From contig CAYXAA010000002.1 of NCBI GenBank assembly GCA_964462985.1, forward strand, positions 1 to 64,000: a stretch of 64,000 nt of DNA, written 5' to 3'. Source of the stretch: CAYXAA01 sp964462985. Lineage in GTDB: Bacteria > Pseudomonadota > Alphaproteobacteria > Rhizobiales > Stappiaceae. Shown here piece by piece: positions 30,473 to 40,600 of the stretch. How positions within the stretch are numbered: the stretch's first letter is position 1; every line of letters starts with the position of its first letter. Under the pieces are notes generated by a model. That model was given only the letters and a program-made list of their open reading frames with translations, was not told the DNA's origin and searched no databases. The position numbers were made by a program, and so were the translations under genes.

Positions 30473-32983
30473 CTACTGAAGTTTCAGATTTCTCAGCCGG
30501 AGCGCGTTTCCGATGACGCAAACCGACGACAGGCTCATGGCCGCCGCAGCAATCATGGGCGACAGCAGCGTCCCGGACACCGGATAGAGCACGCCCGCCG
30601 CGATTGGCACGCCGAGAGCATTGTAAACGAAGGCGAAGAACAGGTTCTCCTTGATGTTCCTGATCGTCGCCCGCGCCAGCACCCGTGCGCGGACGATGCC
30701 GCTGAGGTCGCCCTTCACCAGGGTGATGCCCGCGCTTTCCATGGCGACATCTGCGCCGGTCCCCATCGCGATACCGACGTCGGCGGCCGCGAGCGCCGGT
30801 GCGTCATTGACGCCGTCTCCGGCCATTGCAACGCCAGCGCCTTGGGCGCGAAGTTCCTCGATCAGCTTCTGCTTGCCCTCCGGCAGCATATCGGCGCGGA
30901 CCTCATCAATCCCGAGTTCTGCGGCCACCGCCCTGGCCGTACGTTCGTTGTCACCAGTCGCCATGATGATTTTGAGCCCAAGTTCGTGCAGGCTGCGGAT
31001 GGCATCGGCCGCGGTTGCCTTGATCGGGTCGGCGACGGCAACCAGCCCGGCGACGTTGCCATTCACCGCGACGAACATTGCTGTCCTGCCCTTTCCGCGA
31101 AGGGCGTCAGCGCATTTATCCAGCACGACCGTATCGGCGCCGATTGCCTCCATCATCGCCTTGTTTCCCAGCGACACGCTTTTGCCGGAGACCAGCCCAG
31201 ACACGCCCTTGCCTGTGACAGCTTGGAAATCGGATGCTGGCTTCAGGTCGATCTCTCGCTCTTCGGCCCCCTTCACAATGGCCTCGGCCAGCGGATGCTC
31301 CGAGCCCCGTTCCAGGCTGGCAGCGAGCGACAGCAACTCATTTTCCTCGACACCTTCGGCCGCAACGACGTCCGTCACCATCGGACGTCCTTCGGTAAGG
31401 GTACCGGTCTTGTCGACGATCAAGGTGTCAACCTTAGCGAACCTCTCCAGTGCCTCGGCGTCCTTGATCAGGACGCCGGCCTGCGCACCGCGTCCCGTCG
31501 CGGTCATGATCGACATCGGCGTGGCAAGGCCAAGTGCACAGGGACAGGCAATGATCAGGACCGATACCGCCGCGACGATCGCAAAGGCCATGGTGGGTGG
31601 CGGCCCAAACAGAGCCCAGGCGATGAATGCCGCAACGGCCGTCATGATCACGGCGGGTACGAAATAAAACGACACCGAATCGGCAAGACCCTGAATTGGT
31701 GCCCGCGAGCGCTGCGCTGTCGCCACCATTTGTACGATCTGCGACAGCATCGTATCGGCACCGACCCTCTCGGCGCGGATCACCAGAGTGCCGTTCTTGT
31801 TGAGCGTGCCACCGGTCACCGCATCGCCGACAACCTTCTCCACCGGCACCGGCTCTCCGGTGATCATCGATTCGTCGACCGAGGACCGTCCCTCGAGCAC
31901 GACAGCGTCGACCGGAATGCTGTCGCCCGGCCGCACACGCAGGCGGTCACCCGCCCTCACCTCGTCAAGCGGCACATCTCTTTCCGATCCGTCCTCAATA
32001 CGCCGCGCAGTTTTTGGTGCAAGGTCAAGGAGCGCGCGGATCGCCGAGCCGGTACGCTGCCTTGCCTTGAGCTCCAGTACTTGTCCTAGAAAAACGAGCG
32101 CGACGATGACCGCAGCCGCCTCGAAGTAAACTGGGACCGTCCCGCCATGCCCGCGGAACTGCTCCGGGAAGAGGCCAGGGAACAGCGTCGCAACGACGCT
32201 ATAGACATAGGCCGCACCAACGCCGATCGCGATCAGGGTCCACATGTTTGGGCTGCGGTTGACGACCGATTGTAAGCCGCGGTGGAAGAACGGCTGCGCC
32301 GCCCACAGCACGACGGGCGTCGCAAGCACGAGCTCCAGCCAGGAGGAGACCCGCGGCCCGATCCAATTCGCGACCTCCAGGCCGACCATCGGCCCCATCG
32401 CAATGATGAGAAGCGGAGCGGCCAGCACCGCGCTTACCCAGAGCCGTCGTGTGAAATCGACAAGCTCCGGATTCGGCCCCTCTTCTCCTGTCGGCACGCC
32501 CGTGGGTTCGAGAGCCATTCCGCAGATCGGGCACGATCCCGGTCGGTCCCGCACGACCTCCGGATGCATCGGGCAGGTGTACATGGTGCCTGCCGGCATC
32601 GGCTCGGGATCGGCGCCGCCGGAGCGATACGTCGCTGGCTCGGCCTGGAACTTCTCCGTACAACGCGCCGAGCAGAAGTAGAATTTCTCACGCTCGTGAA
32701 CGAGGACGTGCTCTGCGCGCGCCCGGTCGACTGTCATCCCGCAAACGGGGTCGACGGCTGTCAGGTAGCCTTCCGGTGCCGCCACGAACTTGTCCCGGCA
32801 TGTCTCGGAGCAAAAATGATAGGTGTGGCCGTGCTCGGCCGTGGGCTTGCCCGCCGTCGGGTCAACCGTCATTCCGCAAACAGGGTCGCGGATGACGCCT
32901 GCAGCATCGGGGGGACCGCCGTGACTCATATGCATCGAGCCGGAACCGTTGTGGCGGCGATGATCGCCGTGGTGATGGTCCAT
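30473..32983 (-). CDS. copA: Copper-translocating P-type ATPase with two YHS domains
   Basis: An 836-residue P1B ATPase. The N-terminus is His-rich (MDHHHGDHRRHN) and carries two YHS metal domains (each DPVCGMTVD...FCS), then a heavy-metal-binding YTCPMHPEV...CPICGM motif. The core has the transmembrane CPC (Cys480, Cys482), the phosphorylated Asp524 in DKTGTLT, GDGVNDAPAL and the usual spans. CPC with these N-terminal domains indicates Cu+ export to the periplasm. It lacks a ferredoxin-like CXXC domain. A CueR-like operator lies 38-60 bases upstream. Confidence 0.88.
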   Translation of the reverse strand: MDHHHGDHRRHNGSGSMHMSHGGPPDAAGVIRDPVCGMTVDPTAGKPTAEHGHTYHFCSETCRDKFVAAPEGYLTAVDPVCGMTVDRARAEHVLVHEREKFYFCSARCTEKFQAEPATYRSGGADPEPMPAGTMYTCPMHPEVVRDRPGSCPICGMALEPTGVPTGEEGPNPELVDFTRRLWVSAVLAAPLLIIAMGPMVGLEVANWIGPRVSSWLELVLATPVVLWAAQPFFHRGLQSVVNRSPNMWTLIAIGVGAAYVYSVVATLFPGLFPEQFRGHGGTVPVYFEAAAVIVALVFLGQVLELKARQRTGSAIRALLDLAPKTARRIEDGSERDVPLDEVRAGDRLRVRPGDSIPVDAVVLEGRSSVDESMITGEPVPVEKVVGDAVTGGTLNKNGTLVIRAERVGADTMLSQIVQMVATAQRSRAPIQGLADSVSFYFVPAVIMTAVAAFIAWALFGPPPTMAFAIVAAVSVLIIACPCALGLATPMSIMTATGRGAQAGVLIKDAEALERFAKVDTLIVDKTGTLTEGRPMVTDVVAAEGVEENELLSLAASLERGSEHPLAEAIVKGAEEREIDLKPASDFQAVTGKGVSGLVSGKSVSLGNKAMMEAIGADTVVLDKCADALRGKGRTAMFVAVNGNVAGLVAVADPIKATAADAIRSLHELGLKIIMATGDNERTARAVAAELGIDEVRADMLPEGKQKLIEELRAQGAGVAMAGDGVNDAPALAAADVGIAMGTGADVAMESAGITLVKGDLSGIVRARVLARATIRNIKENLFFAFVYNALGVPIAAGVLYPVSGTLLSPMIAAAAMSLSSVCVIGNALRLRNLKLQ

Positions 32984-33020
32984 TTCGCAATCTCCGCAGG
33001 CTTCGCCGAAGCTTTCTCAC

Positions 33021-33043
33021 CCTTCCTATAACTGGAAGGTCAA
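33021..33043 (-). promoter_or_regulatory. CueR-type (MerR family) copper operator/promoter
   Basis: CCTTCC-N7-GGAAGG (33021-33039) is a 19-bp dyad; on the minus strand it is joined to TTGACC (33043-33038), the -35 element. This is the layout of CueR-controlled copA promoters, where the dyad occupies a long spacer. It points at the P-type ATPase. The -10 hexamer is poor (TGAGAA-like). No cueR gene is in the window. Confidence 0.65.
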
Positions 33044-33202
33044 GCCGGTTGTAACATTATCCGCCGATGCGTTCGCGAGATCCGTTTTGCCGGTGGGCTG
33101 CCAGAAGGGTCAGGGTCGCGACGGGCAGTTTTTCTGGTACGCTTTCTGACCCTGAAGCTCGCCGGCCCCAAGTTGCGGGCTGCTCCACCGATCTCTTATT
33201 CG

Positions 33203-34051
33203 ATGACCGACTTCTTGCTGGCAAACGAGCGACTGATCCGCGTGGCCCTCTTTCTCGGCATCCTGCTCCTCATGGCGCTGTGGGAGGTGGCCGCACCGCG
33301 GCGCCGGCGGGAGATCCCGCGCCTGATCCGCTGGAGCAACAATCTCGCCGTTGTCTTCCTTGACACGCTGCTAGTACGCCTGATCTTCCCAATCGTGGCA
33401 GTGGGACTCGCCGCCATGGCACAGGAACGCGGCTGGGGGCTTTTCAATGTCCTAAACGTTCCCGCCTGGATTGCCGTCATTGTTTCGGTTGTGGCACTCG
33501 ATTTCGCAATCTACCTGCAGCATGTGATGTTCCATGCGGTTCCGGCACTCTGGCGGCTGCACCGCATGCATCACACCGATTTGGAGTTTGACGTCTCCAC
33601 GGGCCTTCGCTTCCACCCGGTCGAGATCCTGCTGTCGATGGTGATCAAGCTCGCAGTGGTCGCGGCGCTTGGGCCACCGGCTGTCGCCGTACTGGTCTTC
33701 GAGGTCCTCCTGAACGCCACCTCGATGTTCAACCACTCCAACATCAATATCCCTCTCAGGATCGATTGCATCCTGCGGCTCTTTGTGGTGACGCCTGACA
33801 TGCATCGGGTTCATCACTCGATCCACCCCAATGAGACCAATTCCAATTTCGGCTTCAATCTTCCCTGGTGGGATCGATTGCTGGGCACCTACCAACCACA
33901 GCCGCGGGACGGGCACGAAACCATGACCATCGGCATCGAGCAGTTCCGCAGCCGCCGCGATTTATGGATCGATCGGATGCTGGTTCAGCCGCTGCGCGGT
34001 TCGGCGAACGGCTATCCGATCAATCGGGAGATGAAGGAGAAGGAACGCTGA
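33203..34051 (+). CDS. Fatty acid hydroxylase / sterol desaturase-family protein
   Basis: A 282-residue membrane protein with three to four hydrophobic spans and the three histidine clusters of the di-iron hydroxylase superfamily: HVMFH, HRMHH and HRVHH, plus a further HSNIN region. The ATG at 33203 opens MTDFLLANERL; a TTG ten codons upstream is the frame limit. In bacteria such proteins hydroxylate fatty acyl chains or lipids such as ornithine lipids and carotenoids. Divergent from the copper ATPase and convergent with the oxidoreductase; functional link unclear. Confidence 0.84.
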   Translation: MTDFLLANERLIRVALFLGILLLMALWEVAAPRRRREIPRLIRWSNNLAVVFLDTLLVRLIFPIVAVGLAAMAQERGWGLFNVLNVPAWIAVIVSVVALDFAIYLQHVMFHAVPALWRLHRMHHTDLEFDVSTGLRFHPVEILLSMVIKLAVVAALGPPAVAVLVFEVLLNATSMFNHSNINIPLRIDCILRLFVVTPDMHRVHHSIHPNETNSNFGFNLPWWDRLLGTYQPQPRDGHETMTIGIEQFRSRRDLWIDRMLVQPLRGSANGYPINREMKEKER

Positions 34052-34110
34052 CTGCCGGCTCCGTCTGCTGCGCGACTGGATCATCAGCGGGGTTTCGACC
34101 CTCGGATCTG

Positions 34111-35457
34111 CTACAGCATGGATTCGAGATCCGACGCGCTTGTCGGGTAGGCGAAGATCGTGTCCTTGAGGGCGGCTGCCGTCAGACCGTGTCTGATCGC
34201 CATCGCAAAGATGTTTATCATTTCGTCGGCGTGCGGTCCGACAAGATGAGCCCCGAGAATGCGGTCGGTCTTTTCATCGACCAATACCTTGAAGCCGTAG
34301 ACGAGTTCGGCCGTCTGCCGGGCGGTGTACCAGTCTGATGCCTGCTGCATCTTCGTGCGAAACGTCAGCCCCTGGCGGCGGGCCCGTTCTTCGGTCAATC
34401 CTACTGCGGCAATCGGCGGTATCGTGAAGGCGACGCTCGGTACGGCCCGATAATCGGGCTTGTGCCGGTTACCGTTAAGCAAATTGCCGGCGACGACCGC
34501 TGCGTCATGGCTCGCAACCGGTGTGAGTGGTGGCCCGGCCTGAGCGGCATCGCCAGCGGCGTAGACAGCGGGGTTTGAGATGCTCTGCAGATAGTCGTTG
34601 AGCTCAAGCCGCCCATCCTTCACGGCGACATCACCCTGATCCAGGTCGAGCTCGCTGAGAGCCGGCACCCGGCCCGCGGCATGGACGACCAAATCGGCTT
34701 CGAACTCAATGTTCTCTTCCCCGGAGGAAGCTGCAACGTGATAGGCCGCGCCGGATTTCTTCACCGCCTTCACAGTTGATTGCGTGCTCACGTCGATGCC
34801 GAGGACCCGAAACTTTTCCATCAGCCAGCCGACGAGATCCGGCTCGAAATGCTTCAGCATGCGCCGGCCGCGCTGCAGGACCGTGACCTGCGCACCGGCT
34901 CGCGCGGCGACGTGGGAAAGCTCCGCGGCGATATAGCCGCCCCCGACCATGACGATACGCTCGGGTAGGGCTTCGAGCGCCAGGAATTCGTCGCTCGTGG
35001 TGAAGTGCTCCTCACCAGCGATACCGAGCTTCGCCGGCTCCGCACCCGTCGCGATCAGGACATTAGTCGCCTCCAGCGCCGTGCCACCAACATCGACGAC
35101 GTTCGGACTTATGAAGCGGGCATGGCCGTGAAAGGCGGCGATGCTCTGATCGGCGTACATCTTCGCCTGCCTCTCCGGGACGGGATCGGTAAAGCCGCGC
35201 TTGAAGGCCATCAACTCCGGCCAGTCGAGACCAGGCGTACCGGTGACGCCCTTGCCCGCCATGCGCCGTGCATGGTCGATGGCCGTGGCTGCACCGACAA
35301 GCACCTTTTTCGGATCGCAGCCGCGCAAAGCACACGTACCACCGAACGGCCGGTGGTCGACCACCGCGACGGACCAGCCGGCCGCACGGACCCGGTTAGC
35401 AACTCCGCGCGCCGCGGATCCCGTCCCTATCACGACCAGTTCGAAAGTTTCGCCCAT
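34111..35457 (-). CDS. FAD-dependent disulfide oxidoreductase, glutathione/mercuric reductase family
   Basis: A 448-residue flavoprotein. It has an N-terminal FAD site (VVIGTGSAARG), the redox disulfide GGTCALRGCDPKK (Cys42, Cys47), an NAD(P) site (VMVGGGYIAAELSHVA) and the C-terminal dimer domain. The usual HPTxxE catalytic motif at the end is YPTSASD here (Tyr437), so the His-Glu base pair is missing. It may therefore reduce a quinone or metal species rather than a thiol disulfide. Divergent from glgE across 246 bases. Confidence 0.85.
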   Translation of the reverse strand: MGETFELVVIGTGSAARGVANRVRAAGWSVAVVDHRPFGGTCALRGCDPKKVLVGAATAIDHARRMAGKGVTGTPGLDWPELMAFKRGFTDPVPERQAKMYADQSIAAFHGHARFISPNVVDVGGTALEATNVLIATGAEPAKLGIAGEEHFTTSDEFLALEALPERIVMVGGGYIAAELSHVAARAGAQVTVLQRGRRMLKHFEPDLVGWLMEKFRVLGIDVSTQSTVKAVKKSGAAYHVAASSGEENIEFEADLVVHAAGRVPALSELDLDQGDVAVKDGRLELNDYLQSISNPAVYAAGDAAQAGPPLTPVASHDAAVVAGNLLNGNRHKPDYRAVPSVAFTIPPIAAVGLTEERARRQGLTFRTKMQQASDWYTARQTAELVYGFKVLVDEKTDRILGAHLVGPHADEMINIFAMAIRHGLTAAALKDTIFAYPTSASDLESML

Positions 35458-35639
35458 GCGCCATCAACTTCGCCGAAGCGCAACTGTTCCCGCCGAGTTT
35501 GACTCCAGCGCTGTCCTGCCGGCCCGCCACCTTGGTTACCGCGGGGAGCGGGCCTTCATGATCCTGCGAGGAGCCATGATGCTTCATCATCAATCGGAGC
35601 CTGTCACGGCCAGGGTTTCGGAAAGAAGATGCCGTCGCG

Positions 35640-35665
35640 GGAACCCACCGGGGCATCTTTGCGTT
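35640..35665 (+). promoter_or_regulatory. Perfect EcfG (general stress sigma) promoter for the glgE operon
   Basis: GGAAC at 35640-35644, 17 bases, then CGTT at 35662-35665, an exact match to the alphaproteobacterial EcfG/RpoE2 consensus. The transcription start would be near 35672, giving a leader of about 30 bases with a GGTGAGG-like ribosome site before the glgE start at 35704. This predicts induction by osmotic, heat or starvation stress. Confidence 0.72.
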
Positions 35666-35703
35666 GGACCGCCAGGTGAGGACCAGCCTGGTAAAGGTCA
35701 ACG

Positions 35704-37698
35704 ATGGACCGGACGAGCCTGGCGGCCCTGAAAAAGCGCGCCGCAAGCCGAGTTGCGATTGAGGGCGTCGAACCGGCCATCGACGGGGGTCGCTTTGCGG
35801 CCAAGACCGTGGCCGGCGAGCCATTTGCGGTGGAAGCGGATATTTTCTGCGATGGCCACGATAAGATCGCGGCTTCCCTTCTGCATAGAAAAGTGGGCTC
35901 GGGCCAATGGGAACAGACGCCCATGCGCGCTTTGGAGAACGACCGCTGGCGCGCGATCGTCTCCTTTCCGGAGCCTGGGCGCTACGAGTTTCGCATCGCC
36001 GCATGGCGCGACCTCTTCACATCCTGGCGTGTGGAGGTCACGAAGAAGCACGGCGCGGGACAGAAAATTTCTCTTGAGCTCGAGGAGGGCAAGCGACTGG
36101 TGCGCGCCGTTATCGGCCGCAAAGCCAATGTCGCCTCTGAGGATCGCCGCGCGCTGAAGTCCTTCCTCGCCGAGGCAGAAGGCTCCGATGCCGAAGGGGA
36201 CATGCTCTCCGTGCTTTTGAGCGACGATGTCGCCGCGTTGATGGCGCGCTGCGGTGTGCAAACCAATCTAACTGAAACAGAAACGACGTATCCGGTGTTT
36301 GTAGACCGGGAGAAGGCCTGCTTCAGTGCCTGGTACGAACTGATGCCCCGGTCGCAATCAGGTGACTCGCACCGTCACGGCACTTTTGATGACGTGATGG
36401 CGCGCCTTCCTTATGTCCGCGACCTTGGTTTTGATGTGCTCTATTTCCCGCCGATCCACCCGATCGGACGCACGAACCGCAAGGGCCGAAACAACAGCCT
36501 GATGGCCGGTCCAAACGATCCCGGCAGTCCCTATGCAATCGGCTCGGAAGAAGGCGGCCATGATGCCCTTCATCCTGAACTCGGCACGTTCGATGACTTC
36601 GCCCGTCTGGTGAAGGCGGCAAGGGGGCATGGCCTGGAAATTGCTCTCGACTTTGCAATTCAGTGTTCGCCCGATCATCCCTGGATTAAGGAGCATCCGG
36701 AATGGTTCGACTGGCGGCTGGACGGCACGATCAAGTACGCCGAGAACCCACCGAAGAAATATGAGGACATCGTCAACGTCCATTTCTATCGCGATGCTCT
36801 CCCAGGAATCTGGCTCGCTCTGCGCGACGTCGTCCTCTTCTGGCTCGACAAGGGTGTTCGCATATTCCGCGTCGACAATCCACATACCAAGCCCCTGCCG
36901 TTCTGGGAGTGGATGATCGGTGAAGTTCGCGAAGCCGACCCCGGCGTGATCTTCCTGGCGGAAGCCTTCACCCGGCCGAAGATGATGAAGCGCCTGGCCA
37001 AGGTCGGATTCAATCAATCCTATTCCTACTTCACCTGGCGCAATACCAAGCACGAGCTCACGACTTACCTGATGGAGCTCACACGCGAGGACTGCCGGCA
37101 CTACATGCGGCCGAACTTCTTCGTGAATACGCCCGACATAAACCCGCACTTCCTGCAGACAAGCGGCCGCCCTGGCTTTCGGATCCGCCTGTTTCTCGCT
37201 GCGACCCTGGCCGGCAACTACGGCGTCTACAACGGATTCGAGCTGTGCGAGGCGGCGGCCATTCCCGGCAAGGAAGAATATCTCGACTCGGAGAAATACG
37301 AGATCCGCGCCTGGGATTGGGATCGGCCAGGCAACATCAAGGACGACATCGCGTTCTTGAACACACTGCGGCGAGAAAACCCCGCGATGCGATCGTTCAC
37401 GAACCTGAATTTCTACAACGCATGGAACGACGCGGTGCTCTACTACGGCAAGTTCAACGACGACAGAACGAATTTCCTGCTGTTCGCCGTGACACTTGAT
37501 CCGCACCACCCGCAGGGGGCGCATTTCGAGGTTCCTCTGTGGGAGTTCGGCCTCCCCGATGACGCGACAATCGAAGCCGATGATCTGGTCACCGGCCAGC
37601 CTTTCACCTGGACCGGCAAGATCCAGCACATGTACCTCGATCCGCACCAGCGCCCCTACATGGCGTGGCGGCTGAAGGCGCCGGGGCACCCAAGATGA
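35704..37698 (+). CDS. glgE: Alpha-1,4-glucan:maltose-1-phosphate maltosyltransferase
   Basis: A 664-residue GH13_3 enzyme that transfers maltose from maltose-1-phosphate to alpha-glucan. An N-terminal domain (1 to about 120) precedes the barrel. The catalytic Asp391 (FRVDNPHTKPLPFWEW) and Glu420 (IFLAEAFTRP) fall at nearly the same positions as Asp394/Glu423 of the Streptomyces enzyme. The IHPIGRTNRKGRNN motif is also GlgE-specific. First gene of the operon, behind a perfect EcfG promoter; it overlaps treS by 4 bases. The donor is made by the maltokinase half of the next protein. Confidence 0.95.
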   Translation: MDRTSLAALKKRAASRVAIEGVEPAIDGGRFAAKTVAGEPFAVEADIFCDGHDKIAASLLHRKVGSGQWEQTPMRALENDRWRAIVSFPEPGRYEFRIAAWRDLFTSWRVEVTKKHGAGQKISLELEEGKRLVRAVIGRKANVASEDRRALKSFLAEAEGSDAEGDMLSVLLSDDVAALMARCGVQTNLTETETTYPVFVDREKACFSAWYELMPRSQSGDSHRHGTFDDVMARLPYVRDLGFDVLYFPPIHPIGRTNRKGRNNSLMAGPNDPGSPYAIGSEEGGHDALHPELGTFDDFARLVKAARGHGLEIALDFAIQCSPDHPWIKEHPEWFDWRLDGTIKYAENPPKKYEDIVNVHFYRDALPGIWLALRDVVLFWLDKGVRIFRVDNPHTKPLPFWEWMIGEVREADPGVIFLAEAFTRPKMMKRLAKVGFNQSYSYFTWRNTKHELTTYLMELTREDCRHYMRPNFFVNTPDINPHFLQTSGRPGFRIRLFLAATLAGNYGVYNGFELCEAAAIPGKEEYLDSEKYEIRAWDWDRPGNIKDDIAFLNTLRRENPAMRSFTNLNFYNAWNDAVLYYGKFNDDRTNFLLFAVTLDPHHPQGAHFEVPLWEFGLPDDATIEADDLVTGQPFTWTGKIQHMYLDPHQRPYMAWRLKAPGHPR

Positions 37699-40600
37699 AC
37701 ACTCTCAGCGATGTCGCTCATGCTCTCGCGTCAGCCGAGGCGGCTGAAGGCAGCAGACCGGTTCTCCCGCGGCTGCTTCGTCAAGACTGGTACAAGGACG
37801 CGATCATCTATCAGCTTCATGTGAAGGCCTATCAGGACTCCAACGGCGACGGCATCGGCGACTTTACGGGATTGCTTCAACGGCTCGACTATATCGAGCG
37901 TCTCGGCGTCAACGCCATCTGGCTGCTGCCCTTCTATCCCTCGCCGCTGCGCGATGACGGCTACGACATTGCAGACTACCGTTCGATCAATCCGTCTTAC
38001 GGGACCATGCGCGACTTCCGCCGTTTTGTTTCGGAAGCGCATCGGCGCGGCATCAGCGTCATCACCGAACTGGTCATCAACCACACCTCAGACCAGCATC
38101 CCTGGTTTCAGCGCGCGCGGCACGCAAAGCAGGGCTCCGCCGCGCGCAATTTCTATGTCTGGAACGACGATGACGAGCGCTACGCCGAGACGCGCATCAT
38201 CTTCCTGGACACGGAAAAATCGAACTGGACCTGGGACCCGGTCGCCGGCCAGTTTTTCTGGCACCGCTTCTATTCGCACCAGCCGGATCTCAACTTCGAC
38301 AACCCGCAAGTGCTGGAAGCGGTGATCCGGATCATGAATTTTTGGCTCGACGCCGGCGTCGACGGGCTGCGCCTCGACGCCATCCCCTATCTTGTCGAGC
38401 GGGACGGCACGAACAACGAAAACCTGCCGGAAACCCACCAAGTCCTGAAGAAAATCCGCCGGGCGTTGGACGCGCGCCACCCGGACCGGATGCTCCTTGC
38501 GGAGGCCAACCAGTGGCCGGAGGACACGAGGCCCTATTTCGGCGACGGCGACGAATGCCACATGGCGTTCCACTTTCCCCTGATGCCGCGGATCTACATG
38601 GCGTTGGCGCAGGAGGACCGGCACCCGATTAGCGACATCATGCGCCAAACGCCGGAAATCCCCGACTCCTGTCAGTGGGCGATTTTCCTCCGCAACCATG
38701 ATGAGCTAACTCTCGAAATGGTTACCGACCGCGAGCGGGATTATCTCTGGCGCACCTATGCCGAGGAAACGCGTGCGCGGATCAACCTCGGCATCCGCCG
38801 CCGTCTTGCGCCCCTGATGCAGAACGATCGGCGCAAGATAGAACTGATGAACGCGTTGCTGCTCTCGATGCCGGGAACGCCGGTCATCTATTACGGCGAC
38901 GAACTGGGAATGGGCGACAACATCTACCTGGGCGACAGGGACGGTGTGCGCACGCCGATGCAATGGTCGGCGGACCGTAATGGCGGCTTCTCACGGGCCA
39001 ATCCGCAGATGCTCTACCTGCCGCCGATCATGGACCCGGTCTACGGCTACCAAACCATCAACGTCGAGGCTCAGGAAGCCGACGCCTCCTCGATGCTGAA
39101 CTGGATGCGCCGCATGATCGCGGCGCGCAAACAGCACACTGCTTTCAGCCGCGGCGATTTGCGCATGCTTTATCCCAGCAACCGCCGCATTCTCGCCTAT
39201 GCGCGCTGTCACGGCGACGAGAAGATCCTTTGCGTTGCAAATCTTTCACGGTCGGCTCAGGCGGTGGAGATCGACTTGTCGGCCTTCCGCGGCCTCGTTC
39301 CGCTTGAGCTTGTCAGCCGCTCGCCGTTCCCGCCGATTGGCGACCTGCCGTACCTGCTTACACTATCCGGTTACGGCACCTTCTGGTTCCTGCTTGCGCC
39401 TGCAACGCAGGCGCCGTCCTGGCACACCGAGATCCCGGAACCGCTTCCCGAATTCATCACCCTGACCCTCATTGGCGGCCGACTGGACCATGCCTTGGAA
39501 GGTCGCGACCGCAAGCATCTGGAAAGCGAGGCCCTGCCGCAGTTCCTACAGCGTCAGCGCTGGTTTGGCGCCAAGGACAGCCGGATCGCCTCCGCCCATA
39601 TCGAGCAGATCTGTGATCTTGGGGATGATGTTGGTCGGCTGTTCGATGCGGAGGTGACCCTCTCCTCCGGGGACCGCCAGCGCTACCTGTTGCCGCTGGC
39701 TGTTCTTTGGGGCGAGGAGAATATCCAGTTCGGTGCGCCGAAGCTCTCCTACACTCTTGCGCGCGTCCGCAAGGGCCCGCAACTCGGGGCGCTCATCGAC
39801 GGCTCGTACGATGAACGCGTCGCTGCCGACATCGTGCGACGCATGCGCGCAGGAGATGAGATCAGCACAGGCAGCGGCGTCTGTCGCTTCAACGGCACAG
39901 AGGCCCTTCGAGCCCTAGAGCTCGCCGAGCCGCCGAGTCCGCTCCAAATCGACCAGAGCAATGTTTCCATCACCTTCGGCAGCGAGGTGATCCTGAAGAT
40001 CTATCGCCGGCTCAGGTCCGGCGATCAGCCGGAGGTCGAAGTTGCCCGGTTTCTCACGCAAGAAGCGGAGTTCCGCAACACCCCGACCTATCTCGGCTCA
40101 ATGGAAGTGCAAGGCGCGGACGGGCAGCGGACCATGCTGGCAAGCGCTTTCGCCTTCGTTCAGAACCAGGGCAATTGCTGGAACACCTTTGTCCACGCCC
40201 TGGCGCGACGGCTCGAGGACGACCTTCGTCTCGATCAGGCGGAAGCGGATACAGAGCCTGCCTTCGCTGGGCCGCTCGACTATCCACTTGATCTGGTAAG
40301 CAAGCTCGGCGAACGGACCGGCGAAATGCATGCCGCCTTTGGGCGGCCCACCGACAACGTCGCGTTTCAAGCCGCGCCGATTGAGCAGAAGGACCTTGAC
40401 GAGTGGATCGCCGAAGTCAAGGCACAGACTCAATCTGCCCATGCCGCACTCGAAGCAGCCGGGGACCGGCTGCCGGCGGCTGTTCGGGAGCAGGCGCACC
40501 GGCTGATAGCGGCACGTAATGAAACGCTGAACAGGATCGACCGCTTCTCCGAGCTTCAGCCCATCGGGACGAAGTCTCGCATCCATGGCGACTATCATCT

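Noticed and set aside
35466..35490. Minus-strand GGAAC-N16-AGTT before the oxidoreductase
   Set aside because: It differs in the -10 and would start transcription almost on the start codon, so it is probably chance.
36358..37689. Antisense frame of 443 codons opposite glgE
   Set aside because: The sense gene carries all catalytic motifs; the antisense product is a low-complexity shadow.
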